DNA of 64,000 bases. It comes from Erwinia pyri. Lineage in GTDB: Bacteria > Pseudomonadota > Gammaproteobacteria > Enterobacterales > Enterobacteriaceae. The stretch covers positions 3,162,001 through 3,226,000 of the forward strand of contig NZ_CP132353.1 in the NCBI RefSeq assembly GCF_030758455.1, read 5' to 3'. Below, piece after piece: positions 40,407-50,230 of this stretch (the stretch's first letter is position 1; each line of letters starts with the position of its first letter). A program made the translations under genes and the position numbers. The notes under the pieces were generated by a model, which did no database searches, was not told the DNA's origin, and saw only the letters and a program-made list of their open reading frames with translations.

Positions 40407-40955
40407 TTAGAGGGTACCGCAAACCTTGTCAGCGAGTTCCGCAGGGAACTGCATTGACTGCATGATATGTTCAACCATGCTGCGTTTGCGATCTGTGTTG
40501 GTGTTGGTGATCACCCAATACGGCGTGCCGGGAATATGTTGCGGCTTGGTATGGGTGCCATTCTGTACCAGCGTTTGTTGATTGCCTGCAAAGTAAACGC
40601 GCGTGCGGCCAAGCAAAGACTCGGTTGCGGCGGCAAATCCTTTGGGATCCAGATTATATAAAGTCGACAGAATCAGCATAAACCGGTTAACCGCTTTCTT
40701 CTGCTCGGCATATTCATCAGAGAGAAGCAGCTCACGCACAGCGCGAACGCGATCGTGTGGGCGACTCTCCGCTTTCACTGATGCGGCCTCTTTGGTCCCC
40801 GCCACAGCGCCAGGCGCTACGGGTGCTGCAGGAGCACTCTGACCGGCAGTAAATTTAAGCATGCGGCGCAAAATGTCAGAGGCGCTTTCACCAATATGCT
40901 GAGTGTGGCTGGCGATATAACGGTAGAGCTCTTCGTCGACTTCAATAGTTTTCAT
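40407..40955 (-). CDS. seqA: Replication initiation negative regulator SeqA
   Basis: Binds hemimethylated GATC sites, sequestering oriC and the dnaA promoter after initiation. The 182-residue protein has an N-terminal oligomerisation domain (MKTIEVDEELYRYIASHTQH) and a C-terminal DNA-binding domain with TNTNTDRKRSMVEHIMQSM. The start at MKTIEVDEEL was preferred to an ATG five codons upstream, as it gives the conserved N-terminus and E. coli length (181). Presence of seqA implies Dam methylation. Confidence 0.96.
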   Translation of the reverse strand: MKTIEVDEELYRYIASHTQHIGESASDILRRMLKFTAGQSAPAAPVAPGAVAGTKEAASVKAESRPHDRVRAVRELLLSDEYAEQKKAVNRFMLILSTLYNLDPKGFAAATESLLGRTRVYFAGNQQTLVQNGTHTKPQHIPGTPYWVITNTNTDRKRSMVEHIMQSMQFPAELADKVCGTL

Positions 40956-41202
40956 CTTGATCCAGTACAATTATTGCTGATAAGAGCCGGTTTGCACGGT
41001 ATGGGAACAGCCCTGCATGACCATCCAGCTCTAACACGAGGATTATAAAGTTAAATCCTGCCGGGGTGTAGCGCCAGCCCCTGATACCGGTAAAAGTCAG
41101 AATATGCCGCAAAAAAACTGGCGGGCGGCATCTGGCCGTCACGGCAGGAAAAAGTAAATCTATGATACCCTAACCCCTCGTTTCAACAGTAAGAACTTTG
41201 TT

Positions 41203-41964
41203 ATGAAATTGAATAGCCGCTTGCAATCTGAACAATCCGCCCGGTCAGGATCGCCGGTGGTGTTGATCCATGGTCTGTTTGGCAGTCTTGATAACCTTGC
41301 GGTATTGGCAAGAGGGCTCAGGGACGATCATCCGCTGATACAGCTTGATCTGCGTAACCACGGCTTATCGGGGCGAGACAGGGAGATGAGTTATCAGGCG
41401 ATGGCAGAGGATGTGCTGGAAACGCTGGATGCCGAAGGGATCGATCGTTTTATCGTTATCGGCCACTCCATGGGAGGCAAGGTCGCGATGCTGCTGACCG
41501 CGCTGGCGCCTGAGCGGATTGAAAAGCTGGTGGTGATCGATATGGCGCCCGTTGCCTATCCTGACCGGCATCATGACGCCATTTTTGCCGCCCTGATGGC
41601 CGTGACTGCAGCGAACCTCACTACCCGTAATGATGCCGCCGCGCTTATGCGGGAGACAATAGAAGAAGGCGTTATTCAGTTTCTGCTAAAATCTTTCCAT
41701 CAGGGAGAGTGGCGGTTCAACGTCCCGGTTCTCTGGGAGAACTACGACAGGATTATCGGCTGGCAGCCGCTGCCGCCATGGTCACATCCGGCGTTATTTA
41801 TTCGGGGTGAGCTTTCCCCCTACCTGGCTGATGAGCATCGTGAAGCGCTGCTGGCACAATTCCCTGAGGCCCGGGCGCACATTGTTTCCGGCGCTGGTCA
41901 CTGGGTCCATGCGGAGAAACCTGATGCCGTTTTACGCGCAATCCGTCGTTTTATTGCGCGGTGA
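41203..41964 (+). CDS. ybfF: Esterase YbfF (alpha/beta hydrolase)
   Basis: A 253-residue cytoplasmic acyl-CoA/ester hydrolase. The nucleophile S89 lies in IGHSMGGK, the oxyanion region in HGLFGS, and the catalytic histidine in GAGHWVHAEKP near the C-terminus. It is divergent from seqA, as in E. coli (254 aa). Physiological substrate is not known. Confidence 0.93.
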   Translation: MKLNSRLQSEQSARSGSPVVLIHGLFGSLDNLAVLARGLRDDHPLIQLDLRNHGLSGRDREMSYQAMAEDVLETLDAEGIDRFIVIGHSMGGKVAMLLTALAPERIEKLVVIDMAPVAYPDRHHDAIFAALMAVTAANLTTRNDAAALMRETIEEGVIQFLLKSFHQGEWRFNVPVLWENYDRIIGWQPLPPWSHPALFIRGELSPYLADEHREALLAQFPEARAHIVSGAGHWVHAEKPDAVLRAIRRFIAR

Positions 41965-41994
41965 AAACAAATCGGTGCCGTTCGGCCTAAATCA

Positions 41995-42024
41995 TTGTCG
42001 TCATGACTTTTACTGGGGTATGAT
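41995..42024 (+). promoter_or_regulatory. Candidate sigma-70 promoter upstream of ybfE-fldA
   Basis: TTGTCG and TATGAT are separated by 18 bases, about 90 bases upstream of the ybfE ATG. No clear LexA box (CTGT-N8-ACAG) is seen near it, although E. coli ybfE is LexA-regulated. Confidence 0.45.
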
Positions 42025-42111
42025 GGCGCGCTTAAATTTTGTCGCAGCACAAATTTCAGCCGTCATCAGGCCTGAACCATCAGAACTCCAGCCTTTCAGT
42101 ATCACGATTCT

Positions 42112-42393
42112 ATGGCAAAAGAAAACACGGACCGCACCACGATCGATCTGTTCGCAGATGACCGTCGTCCGGGGCGACCAAAAACAAATCCGCTGACGCG
42201 TGATGAGCAGCTGCGTATCAATAAACGCAATCAGCTCAAGCGGGATAAAGTGCGCGGGTTAAAGCGTGTGGAGCTGAAAATGAACAGCGACGCCGTGGAT
42301 GCCCTGAACCAGCTTGCCGAGCAGCGAAATATCAGCCGCGGCGAACTGATAGAAGAGATGGTCATGGCGATGTTAGCCAGTCAGAAGCGTTGA
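42112..42393 (+). CDS. ybfE: YbfE, small ribbon-helix-helix-like DNA-binding protein
   Basis: A 93-residue basic protein with a conserved RRPGRPKTNPLTRDEQLRIN stretch and a C-terminal RHH-like half (GLKRVELKMNSDAVDALNQL). It resembles E. coli YbfE (97 aa), a LexA-controlled gene of the CopB/repressor type, and lies upstream of fldA as in E. coli. Role unproven. Confidence 0.88.
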   Translation: MAKENTDRTTIDLFADDRRPGRPKTNPLTRDEQLRINKRNQLKRDKVRGLKRVELKMNSDAVDALNQLAEQRNISRGELIEEMVMAMLASQKR

Positions 42394-42553
42394 AAAGCGG
42401 CAGAACCGGCTCTTCAACCTCTTGCTGCTGAAGCACAAAGCGACAAAAGCAGGCGGATTACTCATTTATCCCCCTTGTGCTGTCTGCTATCATTGCCGTT
42501 AACTGCAGTAAAGTCGTTACCCTAAATTTTAGTTTCAAGAGGTTATTAAGCGC

Positions 42554-43084
42554 ATGGCACTCGTAGGCATTTTCTTTGGCAGCGATACGGGCAATACGGA
42601 AAATATTGCAAAAATGATCCAGAAGCAGCTCGGCAACGAGGTGGCTGAGGTTCATGATATCGCTAAAAGCAGCAAAGAAGACCTTGAAGCCTTTGATATC
42701 CTGTTGCTGGGTATCCCTACCTGGTACTACGGCGAAGCCCAGTGCGACTGGGATGACTTCTTCCCTACCCTGGAAGAGATCGATTTCAATGGCAAACTGG
42801 TTGCGCTTTTTGGCTGTGGCGATCAGGAAGATTACGCGGAGTATTTCTGCGACGCGATGGGCACCATTCGCGATATCATCGAACCGAAAGGCGCCGTTAT
42901 CGTGGGTCACTGGCCAACTGAAGGTTATCATTTTGAAGCGTCCAAAGGGCTTGCTGATGATACGCATTTCCTGGGCCTGGCTATTGATGAAGATCGTCAA
43001 CCGGAACTGACCCGCGAACGTACTGAAAAATGGGTGAAACAAATTTACGATGAGCTCCAGCTGCAGGAAATTCTGCAAGCTTAA
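42554..43084 (+). CDS. fldA: Flavodoxin 1
   Basis: FMN electron carrier for biotin, MEP and activation reactions (for example MetH, pyruvate-formate lyase, IspG/H). The 176 residues match E. coli FldA. The phosphate-binding loop GSDTGNTENIA is near residue 9, and flavin-stacking W57 and Y94 regions are present (TWYYGEAQCDW, GDQEDYAEYFCDA). It is followed by fur. Confidence 0.97.
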   Translation: MALVGIFFGSDTGNTENIAKMIQKQLGNEVAEVHDIAKSSKEDLEAFDILLLGIPTWYYGEAQCDWDDFFPTLEEIDFNGKLVALFGCGDQEDYAEYFCDAMGTIRDIIEPKGAVIVGHWPTEGYHFEASKGLADDTHFLGLAIDEDRQPELTRERTEKWVKQIYDELQLQEILQA

Positions 43085-43359
43085 GGAGAAGGGGCTGATG
43101 TGGGAGGTAACTCACATCAGGCCTCTGACTTTTCCTATAGAAGTAATAGGCACAATTTTGTAACTTTCATCTGCAAAACTGTAGAATATCGCCATCGGTC
43201 ACCCCGCTTACTTCGTGGCTTTTTCTTAAAGGCACGGCAAAGCGAAATGTAAACCCAGCGCCAGCTTTCCGGACGTAAAGACATCATCATTACCTCCCTT
43301 TACAGATTCGCAACGCCCGAGGTGTTCATTTCGAAGCGTGAGTACTATAATGAGGCGTT

Positions 43360-43431
43360 TTGCGTCGACCGATGTTCAGGGCTTTTCAGCCGCACAGTGA
43401 CAAGCAAAGTAACAGGACAATATCCGCATGA
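43360..43431 (+). CDS. uof: Uof-like upstream peptide overlapping fur
   Basis: A short frame ends in TGA overlapping the fur ATG (ATGA), the arrangement of E. coli uof, a leader peptide whose translation is required for fur translation and is blocked by RyhB. A TTG at 43360 with TGAGG 4 bases before it gives 23 codons; an ATG at 43372 gives 19 codons. The C-terminal SDKQSNRTISA ends exactly at fur. E. coli uof has 28 codons. The frame and overlap are clear; the start is uncertain. Confidence 0.6.
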   Translation: MRRPMFRAFQPHSDKQSNRTISA

Positions 43432-43871
43432 CTGACAATAACACCGCATTAAAGAAGGCCGGCCTGAAAGTCACGCTTCCCCGACTGAAAATTCTGGAAG
43501 TGCTTCAGGAACCTGAAGGCCATCATGTCAGTGCGGAAGATTTGTACAAACGCCTGATTGATATGGGCGAAGAAATTGGTCTGGCAACGGTCTACCGCGT
43601 GCTGAACCAGTTTGATGATGCGGGGATCGTTACCCGCCACAATTTCGAAGGCGGCAAATCCGTTTTTGAACTGACTCAGCAGCATCATCACGACCACCTT
43701 ATCTGCCTGGACTGCGGCAAAGTGATCGAATTCAGAGATGAATCGATCGAGGCTCGCCAGCGTGATATCGCCACGCGTCATGGTATTAAGCTCAGTAACC
43801 ACAGCTTGTACCTTTATGGTCACTGTTCTACTGGCGACTGCCGCGAAGATGAAACGCTGCACGACAAATAA
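43428..43871 (+). CDS. fur: Ferric uptake regulator Fur
   Basis: Fe2+-sensing repressor of iron acquisition and of ryhB. The 147 residues have a winged-helix domain (~1-82) and a dimerisation domain with the structural zinc cysteines C93 and C96 (HLICLDCGKVIEF), the HHHDH metal-sensing cluster just before them, and a second HCSTGDC motif. Length matches E. coli (148). It is coupled to the uof leader by an ATGA overlap. Confidence 0.98.
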   Translation: MTDNNTALKKAGLKVTLPRLKILEVLQEPEGHHVSAEDLYKRLIDMGEEIGLATVYRVLNQFDDAGIVTRHNFEGGKSVFELTQQHHHDHLICLDCGKVIEFRDESIEARQRDIATRHGIKLSNHSLYLYGHCSTGDCREDETLHDK

Positions 43872-43887
43872 TCTGCATTCCTGAAGA

Positions 43888-43917
43888 AAGCCGGTGAAAA
43901 TCACCGGCTTTTTTTTG
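43888..43917 (+). terminator. fur terminator
   Basis: AAGCCGGTGA pairs with TCACCGGCTT around AAA, followed by T-rich sequence, 16 bases after the fur stop. Confidence 0.95.
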
Positions 43918-44016
43918 CCTGAAGGAGCAGAACTGCCGACACAAATGCGCTGAGTGATCCCTTCACAGCTGAAGCGTTTACCCTCTGAAACACTCCTCTG
44001 CACCATACTGAATGGC

Positions 44017-44044
44017 AAAAAAAACGCAGCCCTGAGGCTGCGTT
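44017..44044 (-). terminator. glnS terminator
   Basis: On the minus strand AACGCAGCC pairs with GGCTGCGTT around a 4-base loop and is followed by eight T, 22 bases after the glnS stop. The gap between fur and glnS is too short for chiP, which lies here in E. coli. Confidence 0.92.
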
Positions 44045-44066
44045 GCTTTCAGAAAACCCGGAAGCG

Positions 44067-45734
44067 CTACTCTCCCGCTTTTGTCCAGGTGTCACGCAGG
44101 CCAACCGTGCGGTTAAACACCAGGTTGCTGGCAGAGGAGTATCGGCTGTCAGCACAGAAGTACCCTTCGCGCTCAAACTGATACGGGCTGCTGGCTTCCG
44201 CATGCTGCATGCCTGGCTCTACAAAGCCCTGACGAATAACCAGAGATTCAGGGTTGATAGTGGTCAGGAAATCTTCTGCCGCACCCGGATTTGGCACGCT
44301 GAAAAGACGGTCATAGAGGCGGAACTCTGCCGGTAAGGCATGAACGGCAGAAACCCAGTGAATGACGCCTTTCACTTTACGGCCATCGGCCGGATCTTTG
44401 CTCAACGTCTCTGTATCGCAGGTGCAGAACAGGCAGGTGATATTACCCTCTTCATCCTTCGCCACGCGTTCCGCTTTGATCACATAGGCGTTACGCAGGC
44501 GCACCTCTTTCCCCAGTACCAGACGCTTGTACTGCTTATTCGCTTCCTCGCGGAAGTCAGCACGATCGATATAAATCTCACGGCTGAACGGCACTTCACG
44601 CGTTCCCATCTCCGGCTTGTTCGGATGATTAGGCATGGTGATGATCTCTTCGTGATTAGCGGGCAGATTCTCAATCACCAGCTTCACCGGATCCATCACC
44701 GCCATCGCGCGCGGGGCATTCTCGTTCAGATCGTCACGAATACAGGACTCCAGCGAGGCCATCTCCACGATGTTGTCCTGTTTGGTCACGCCAATACGGC
44801 GGCAGAACTCGCGAATAGAACCAGCCGTGTAGCCGCGACGGCGCAGACCGGAAACGGTCAGCATACGTGGATCGTCCCATCCCTCCACAATCTTCTCTGT
44901 TACCAGCAGGCTCAGCTTGCGCTTGGACATGATGGCGTATTCGAGATTCAGACGAGAAAATTCGTACTGACGCGGATGGGTTGGAATGGTGATGTTGTCC
45001 AGCACCCAGTCATACAGACGGCGGTTATCCTGGAACTCCAGCGTACAGAGTGAGTGGGTGATCCCCTCCAGCGCATCGGAAATGCAGTGGGTGAAATCAT
45101 ACATCGGATAGATGCACCACTTGCTGCCGGTCTGATGATGCTCAGCAAACTTAATACGGTACAGAACCGGATCGCGCATCACGATAAAGCTGGAGGCCAT
45201 ATCGATCTTTGCACGCAGGCAGGCGGTGCCTTCAGCAAAGCCGCCGTTGCGCATTTTGTCAAACAGCGCCAGGTTCTCTTCCACTGAACGGTCGCGGAAC
45301 GGACTGTTTTTCCCCGGCGCCGTCAGGGTGCCGCGATATTCACGGATCTGCTCAGGGCTCAGCTCGTCAACATAGGCCAGTCCCTTGTTGATCAGCTCAA
45401 CCGCATAGTGATGCAGCTGATCGAAATAGTCAGAGGAGTAGCGAACGTTGCCCGTCCACTCAAAGCCCAGCCACTGCACGTCATGCTTGATAGACTCCAC
45501 GAACTCCAGATCTTCTTTGACCGGGTTAGTGTCATCAAAACGCAGGTTGCACTGACCCTGATAGTCTTGCGCAATACCAAAGTTGAGGCAGATAGATTTG
45601 GCGTGGCCAATGTGCAGATAACCATTTGGTTCCGGCGGGAAGCGGGTATGCACGCTGTCATGCTTGCCGGTCGCCAGATCTTCGTCGATGATCTGACGAA
45701 TAAAGTTAGTTGGGCGGGCTTCTGCCTCACTCAT
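44067..45734 (-). CDS. glnS: Glutaminyl-tRNA synthetase
   Basis: Class I synthetase charging tRNA-Gln. The 555 residues (554 in E. coli) contain [15 protein letters not shown] (HIGH at 41-44), the KMSKS-type loop IMSKRKL near residue 270, and the C-terminal beta-barrel anticodon-binding domains. Its substrates, the two tRNA-Gln pairs, are encoded about 9 kb away at 54.6-55.1 kb. Confidence 0.98.
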   Translation of the reverse strand: MSEAEARPTNFIRQIIDEDLATGKHDSVHTRFPPEPNGYLHIGHAKSICLNFGIAQDYQGQCNLRFDDTNPVKEDLEFVESIKHDVQWLGFEWTGNVRYSSDYFDQLHHYAVELINKGLAYVDELSPEQIREYRGTLTAPGKNSPFRDRSVEENLALFDKMRNGGFAEGTACLRAKIDMASSFIVMRDPVLYRIKFAEHHQTGSKWCIYPMYDFTHCISDALEGITHSLCTLEFQDNRRLYDWVLDNITIPTHPRQYEFSRLNLEYAIMSKRKLSLLVTEKIVEGWDDPRMLTVSGLRRRGYTAGSIREFCRRIGVTKQDNIVEMASLESCIRDDLNENAPRAMAVMDPVKLVIENLPANHEEIITMPNHPNKPEMGTREVPFSREIYIDRADFREEANKQYKRLVLGKEVRLRNAYVIKAERVAKDEEGNITCLFCTCDTETLSKDPADGRKVKGVIHWVSAVHALPAEFRLYDRLFSVPNPGAAEDFLTTINPESLVIRQGFVEPGMQHAEASSPYQFEREGYFCADSRYSSASNLVFNRTVGLRDTWTKAGE

Positions 45735-45834
45735 CTTAATTTCCTCAGTAATGCTGTCTGATTAGTACGTGAAATAACGGAGTATGATCCACAAAGCCGG
45801 GAAGGGAAACAACCGTTTGTTGGGGGAATACGAT

Positions 45835-45865
45835 AAAAAAAGGGCGGGAATTGCTTCCCGCCCTT
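45835..45865 (-). terminator. nagE terminator
   Basis: AAGGGCGGGAA pairs with TTCCCGCCCTT around TTGC with an A-run on the plus side, giving a T-run on the minus strand. It begins 22 bases past the nagE stop. Confidence 0.92.
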
Positions 45866-45886
45866 CTATTGTAACGCAATCAGAGG

Positions 45887-47911
45887 TTAGCCGTTAATTT
45901 CATACAGACGGCTTTCGCCGGCGACAACCGTTTCACCAGCCACCAGCGTAATGCCGGTATAGTCTTCAATGTTGCTGACCACTACAGGGCTGATCATGGA
46001 GCGGGCGTTAGCATTCAGGAAGGCCAGATCCATTTCAAGAACGGGTTGCCCGGCAGTAACCTGCGCGCCCTCTTCCACCAGGCGGGTGAAGCCCTTGCCG
46101 CCCAGCGCCACAGTATCGAGTCCCATGTGCACCACCACTTCAACGCCTTTCTCTGTTTCCAGACAGAAAGCATGATTGGTATTGAAGATTTTCACCACAG
46201 TGCCCGCAGCAGGAGAGACTACCGTGCTGCTTGAGGGTTTGATCGCCAGACCGTCACCCACCGCTTTACTGGCAAAAGCTTCATCCGGAACCTGATCCAG
46301 TGCGACCACTTCACCACTCACTGGCGCAACCAGCGTTGCAATAATCCCTTTAGCCGCATTTGGTACGGCCTGAGCCGCAACGGGCGCCACCACCGCTGGC
46401 CCAGTACTTGCCGCCGCCACAGAGCCTTTGCTCAGCACCGTCTTCATGGCAGAAGCAATGGTCTCAGCCCGCGTGCCGACAATAATCTGTACGCTCTGCT
46501 TGTTCAGACGGATTACGCCTGACGCACCCAGGCGCTTGGCTACAGATTCGTTGACCGCGCTGCTGTCTTTGACGTTAAGGCGAAGACGCGTGATACAGGC
46601 ATCAATATGGGTCAGGTTTTCTGAGCCGCCAATGGCGCCAATATAGCGACGGGCCAGCGATTCGGTTTCCGTTTCCTTGTTGCCGGTGGTATCGACGTTT
46701 ACGTCGTAGCCATCAGATTCATCACCGTCAACCGACAGCTCGCGGCCCGGCGTCATCAGATTGAATTTTCTGATGGTAAAGCGGAACACCACATAATAGA
46801 TAACAAAGAACACTGCCCCCTGCGGGATCAGCATGTACCAGTGGGTTGCCAGCGGATTTCGCGTTGAGAGCACCATATCCACCAGCCCGGCGCTAAAGCC
46901 AAATCCGGCAATCCAGTGCATGCTTGCGGCGATGAAGACAGAGACACCGGTTAAGGCAGCATGGATCACATAGAGCACCGGTGCCACGAACATGAATGAG
47001 AACTCAAGCGGTTCAGTGATGCCGGTAAAGAAGGAAGCAAAAGCAGCAGCCAACATGATGCCGCCCACTTTAGCGCGGTTTTCCGGACGTGCGCAGTGGT
47101 AGATAGCCAGCGCCGCACCCGGCAGACCAAACATCATAATCGGGAAGAAGCCCGCCTGATAACGACCGGTAATCCCCACAATGCCCTTACCATTCTGGAT
47201 AGACTCTGCGCCGCCCAGGAAGTTAGGAATATCGTTGATACCCGCCACGTCAAACCAGAATACGGAATTCAGCGCGTGATGCAGACCGACAGGGATCAGT
47301 AAGCGGTTAAAGAAGGCGTAAACGCCAGCGCCCGCCGAACCCAGCTTCTGAATGCTTTCACCAAAGCTCACCAGTCCGCCGAAAATCAGAGGCCAGATGT
47401 ACATCAGAATAAAGGCGATCAGGATCATCAGGAACGAAACCAGGATAGGCACCAGGCGACGACCACTGAAGAACGAGAGAGCTTTGGGCAGCTCGACATG
47501 ACTGAAGCGGTTATAGACTTCAGCTGAGATTATGCCGACCAGAATTCCCACAAACTGGTTGTTGATCTTACCGAATGCAGCGGGCACCTGATCGACGGGA
47601 ATTTTCTGAATCATTGAGACCGCTGCTGGCGAACAGAGCGTGGTCACCACCAGAAAGCCGACAAAGCCGGTCAGCGCTGCTGCGCCATCTTTGTCCTTTG
47701 ACATGCCGTATGCCACACCAATGGCAAAAAGCACCGACATATTTTCAATAATTGCCGAACCAGACTTAATAAACAGGGCGGCCAATGCATTACCGGCGCC
47801 CCACGCATCAGGGTCCAGCCAGTAGCCAATCCCCATCAAAATGGCGGCGGCGGGCAGCGTTGCTACCGGCACCATCAGCGCCCTACCTACTTTTTGTAAA
47901 TAACTTAACAT
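45887..47911 (-). CDS. nagE: PTS N-acetylglucosamine transporter subunit IICBA
   Basis: Transports and phosphorylates N-acetylglucosamine to GlcNAc-6-P. The 674 residues contain EIIC (~1-370, polytopic, with GLHHALNSVFWF), EIIB with the phospho-cysteine in IDACITRLRLNV, and EIIA with the phospho-histidine in VVVHMGLDTVALGGKG and C-terminal barrel. Length is close to E. coli NagE (648). It is divergent from nagBACD, so import and catabolism are co-regulated by NagC. Confidence 0.97.
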   Translation of the reverse strand: MLSYLQKVGRALMVPVATLPAAAILMGIGYWLDPDAWGAGNALAALFIKSGSAIIENMSVLFAIGVAYGMSKDKDGAAALTGFVGFLVVTTLCSPAAVSMIQKIPVDQVPAAFGKINNQFVGILVGIISAEVYNRFSHVELPKALSFFSGRRLVPILVSFLMILIAFILMYIWPLIFGGLVSFGESIQKLGSAGAGVYAFFNRLLIPVGLHHALNSVFWFDVAGINDIPNFLGGAESIQNGKGIVGITGRYQAGFFPIMMFGLPGAALAIYHCARPENRAKVGGIMLAAAFASFFTGITEPLEFSFMFVAPVLYVIHAALTGVSVFIAASMHWIAGFGFSAGLVDMVLSTRNPLATHWYMLIPQGAVFFVIYYVVFRFTIRKFNLMTPGRELSVDGDESDGYDVNVDTTGNKETETESLARRYIGAIGGSENLTHIDACITRLRLNVKDSSAVNESVAKRLGASGVIRLNKQSVQIIVGTRAETIASAMKTVLSKGSVAAASTGPAVVAPVAAQAVPNAAKGIIATLVAPVSGEVVALDQVPDEAFASKAVGDGLAIKPSSSTVVSPAAGTVVKIFNTNHAFCLETEKGVEVVVHMGLDTVALGGKGFTRLVEEGAQVTAGQPVLEMDLAFLNANARSMISPVVVSNIEDYTGITLVAGETVVAGESRLYEING

Positions 47912-48022
47912 TACCTTTCCCCCAGTGAGACCCGTTAAGGCGCCAGTAGTCGTTTTCTGTTTTTATCACGACTGGTTGGTTTCTGAATGACAGTAAAACC
48001 ACGAACAGAGTGTAAAAAGAAA

Positions 48023-48043
48023 TTAATTCGCTTCGCAAATTAA
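48023..48043. promoter_or_regulatory. NagC-type operator (nagE side)
   Basis: TTAATTCGC-TTC-GCAAATTAA is an imperfect 21-base palindrome flanked by A/T tracts, as in known NagC boxes. It lies 111 bases upstream of the nagE start. Paired with a second site near nagB it would allow the DNA looping known in E. coli. Confidence 0.6.
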
Positions 48044-48055
48044 AACCCTCCTGTT

Positions 48056-48071
48056 TGTGACTTTTATCACC
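48056..48071. promoter_or_regulatory. CRP site in the nagE-nagB region
   Basis: TGTGA-CTTTTA-TCACC is a 9-of-10 match to the CRP consensus TGTGA-N6-TCACA, midway between the divergent nagE and nagB genes, as in E. coli. Confidence 0.75.
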
Positions 48072-48118
48072 AAAATAGAGACTATTGTTCGCCTGCTGCT
48101 GGCTATCAACCCAAACTT

Positions 48119-48139
48119 ATTTTATGATCCGAATTATCA
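48119..48139. promoter_or_regulatory. Candidate NagC operator (nagB side)
   Basis: TTATTTTATGATCCGAATTA followed by T resembles the E. coli nagB operator, with an A/T-rich flank and a TTATTTTA core. It lies 110 bases upstream of nagB and about 95 bases from the other NagC-type site, a loopable distance. Confidence 0.45.
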
Positions 48140-48248
48140 GCACGGATTTATCCCTCGCGGATAGCGGTCCTGACGCGTTACGCTTTAGTAAACCTGCGCC
48201 ACAGACACCGTGGAACTCCTTTTTAACTTTGCTTATATGAGGTGACAC

Positions 48249-49049
48249 ATGAGACTGATTCCCCTGGCTACGCCGACTCAAGTCGGAAAATGGGCTGCCC
48301 GCCATATCGTCAACCGCATCAACGCTTTTAACCCTACAGCCGATCGTCCCTTTGTTCTCGGCCTGCCCACCGGTGGAACGCCACTGGAAGCTTATAAGCA
48401 TCTTATAGATATGCATAAAGCAGGCCAGGTTAGCTTCAAACATGTGGTCACCTTTAACATGGACGAATATGTGGGTCTGCCAAAAGAGCATCCGGAAAGC
48501 TACCACAGTTTTATGTACCGTAACTTTTTCGATCACGTTGATATTCAACCTGAAAATATCAATCTTCTGAATGGCAATGCCCCGGATATTGACGCAGAAT
48601 GTCGCCAGTATGAAGAGAAGATTCGCGCTTACGGCAAAATTCATCTGTTTATGGGCGGCGTAGGTAACGACGGACATATTGCGTTCAACGAACCCGCCTC
48701 TTCGCTGGCTTCCCGTACCCGCATTAAAACCCTGACTCACGATACCCGCGTGGCAAACTCCCGTTTCTTTGATGGCGATGTGGATCAGGTGCCGAAATAT
48801 GCGCTGACCGTGGGTGTGGGCACCCTGCTTGATGCTGAGGAAGTGATGATTCTGGTGATTGGTCATGTGAAAGCCCAGGCTTTGCAGGCCGCCGTAGAAG
48901 GCAACGTGAATCATATGTGGACCATCAGCTGTCTGCAGCTGCATGCCAAATCCGTCGTGGTCTGTGACGAGCCTGCCACCATGGAGCTGAAGGTCAAAAC
49001 GGTGAAATATTTCCGCGAGATGGAAGCGGAAAACGTAAAAAATCTGTAA
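48249..49049 (+). CDS. nagB: Glucosamine-6-phosphate deaminase
   Basis: Converts glucosamine-6-P to fructose-6-P and ammonia, allosterically activated by GlcNAc-6-P. The 266 residues (as E. coli) show D72 (FNMDEYVGL), D141 and H143 ([10 protein letters not shown]) and E148 of the catalytic machinery. It is the first gene of nagBACD. Confidence 0.98.
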   Translation: MRLIPLATPTQVGKWAARHIVNRINAFNPTADRPFVLGLPTGGTPLEAYKHLIDMHKAGQVSFKHVVTFNMDEYVGLPKEHPESYHSFMYRNFFDHVDIQPENINLLNGNAPDIDAECRQYEEKIRAYGKIHLFMGGVGNDGHIAFNEPASSLASRTRIKTLTHDTRVANSRFFDGDVDQVPKYALTVGVGTLLDAEEVMILVIGHVKAQALQAAVEGNVNHMWTISCLQLHAKSVVVCDEPATMELKVKTVKYFREMEAENVKNL

Positions 49050-49074
49050 GCCATAACGGAACCGGGAGAGAATT

Positions 49075-50223
49075 ATGTACGCTTTAACCCACGGCCGCAT
49101 CTACACCGGCCACGAAGTTCTTGATAATCATGCTGTGGTCATTGCTGACGGCCTGATTGAGCGCGTCTGCGCCCTGAGCGATCTTCCTGCCGGCGTCACC
49201 ACGCGTGACGTGGGTGGTGCACTAATTGCTCCCGGATTTATTGACCTGCAGCTTAACGGCTGCGGTGGCGTGCAGTTCAACGATGATATCGCTGCGCTGA
49301 GCGTAGAGACGCTGAACACCATGCAGCATGCCAATGAGAAATCGGGCTGTACCAGCTTCCTGCCGACGCTTATCACCAGCACAGATGAGATGATGCATCG
49401 TGCCGTAGAGGTGATGCGCGCTTATCTGGCGCAAAACGCCAATACCGCCTTAGGCCTGCACCTTGAAGGCCCGTGGTTAAGCCCTCGCAAGCCTGGCACC
49501 CACAACCCGGCGTTAATTCGTACCCCGGATCGGGCGCTGGTGGATTTTCTCTGCGAGAATGCGGATGTCATTGCAAAAATCACCCTTGCCCCTGAGCAGG
49601 TGGATGCTGCGGTGATCCGTCAGCTGAGCGATGCGGGTATTATCATCTCTGCCGGCCATTCTCATGCTACTCATGATGAAGCCCGTCGCGGCATTGCCGC
49701 TGGCGTAAGCTTCGCCACCCATTTATACAATGCGATGCCGACTATCACCGGGCGTGAGCCTGGCCTGATTGGTGCGCTGTTTGACTCGCCAGAAGTCTAC
49801 TGCGGCATCATTGCTGACGGTTTACACGTTCACTACGCCAACATCCGCAATGCCAAACGCATTAAAGGTGAAAAGCTGATTCTGGTGACGGATGCCACCG
49901 CCCCTGCCGGTGCCCAGATTGACCAGTTCATTTTTGCAGGAAAAACAATATACTATCGCAATGGACTCTGCGTTGATGAGAAGGGGACGCTCAGTGGTTC
50001 CGCGCTGACTATGATCGAAGCTGTGGCAAACAGCGTTGAACATGTTGGTATCTCACTGGATGAATCGCTTCGCATGGCAACGCTTTACCCGGCGCGGGCT
50101 ATGGGTGTGGAGAAAAAGTTAGGTTCTGTAGAAGCCGGTAAAGTGGCAAACCTGACGCTATTCACCCGTGACTATAAAATAATCCAGACTATCGTTAATG
50201 GTGACGAAGTCTTAAGCGAGTAG
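49075..50223 (+). CDS. nagA: N-acetylglucosamine-6-phosphate deacetylase
   Basis: Metal-dependent amidohydrolase producing glucosamine-6-P and acetate. The 382 residues include [11 protein letters not shown], the metal ligand glutamate in [18 protein letters not shown] and the catalytic aspartate in [10 protein letters not shown]. It lies 25 bases after nagB. Confidence 0.98.
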   Translation: MYALTHGRIYTGHEVLDNHAVVIADGLIERVCALSDLPAGVTTRDVGGALIAPGFIDLQLNGCGGVQFNDDIAALSVETLNTMQHANEKSGCTSFLPTLITSTDEMMHRAVEVMRAYLAQNANTALGLHLEGPWLSPRKPGTHNPALIRTPDRALVDFLCENADVIAKITLAPEQVDAAVIRQLSDAGIIISAGHSHATHDEARRGIAAGVSFATHLYNAMPTITGREPGLIGALFDSPEVYCGIIADGLHVHYANIRNAKRIKGEKLILVTDATAPAGAQIDQFIFAGKTIYYRNGLCVDEKGTLSGSALTMIEAVANSVEHVGISLDESLRMATLYPARAMGVEKKLGSVEAGKVANLTLFTRDYKIIQTIVNGDEVLSE

Positions 50224-50230
50224 AATCTGA

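Noticed and set aside
41965..42111. LexA box upstream of ybfE
   Set aside because: No CTGT-N8-ACAG match was visible, so SOS control was not annotated although E. coli ybfE has it.
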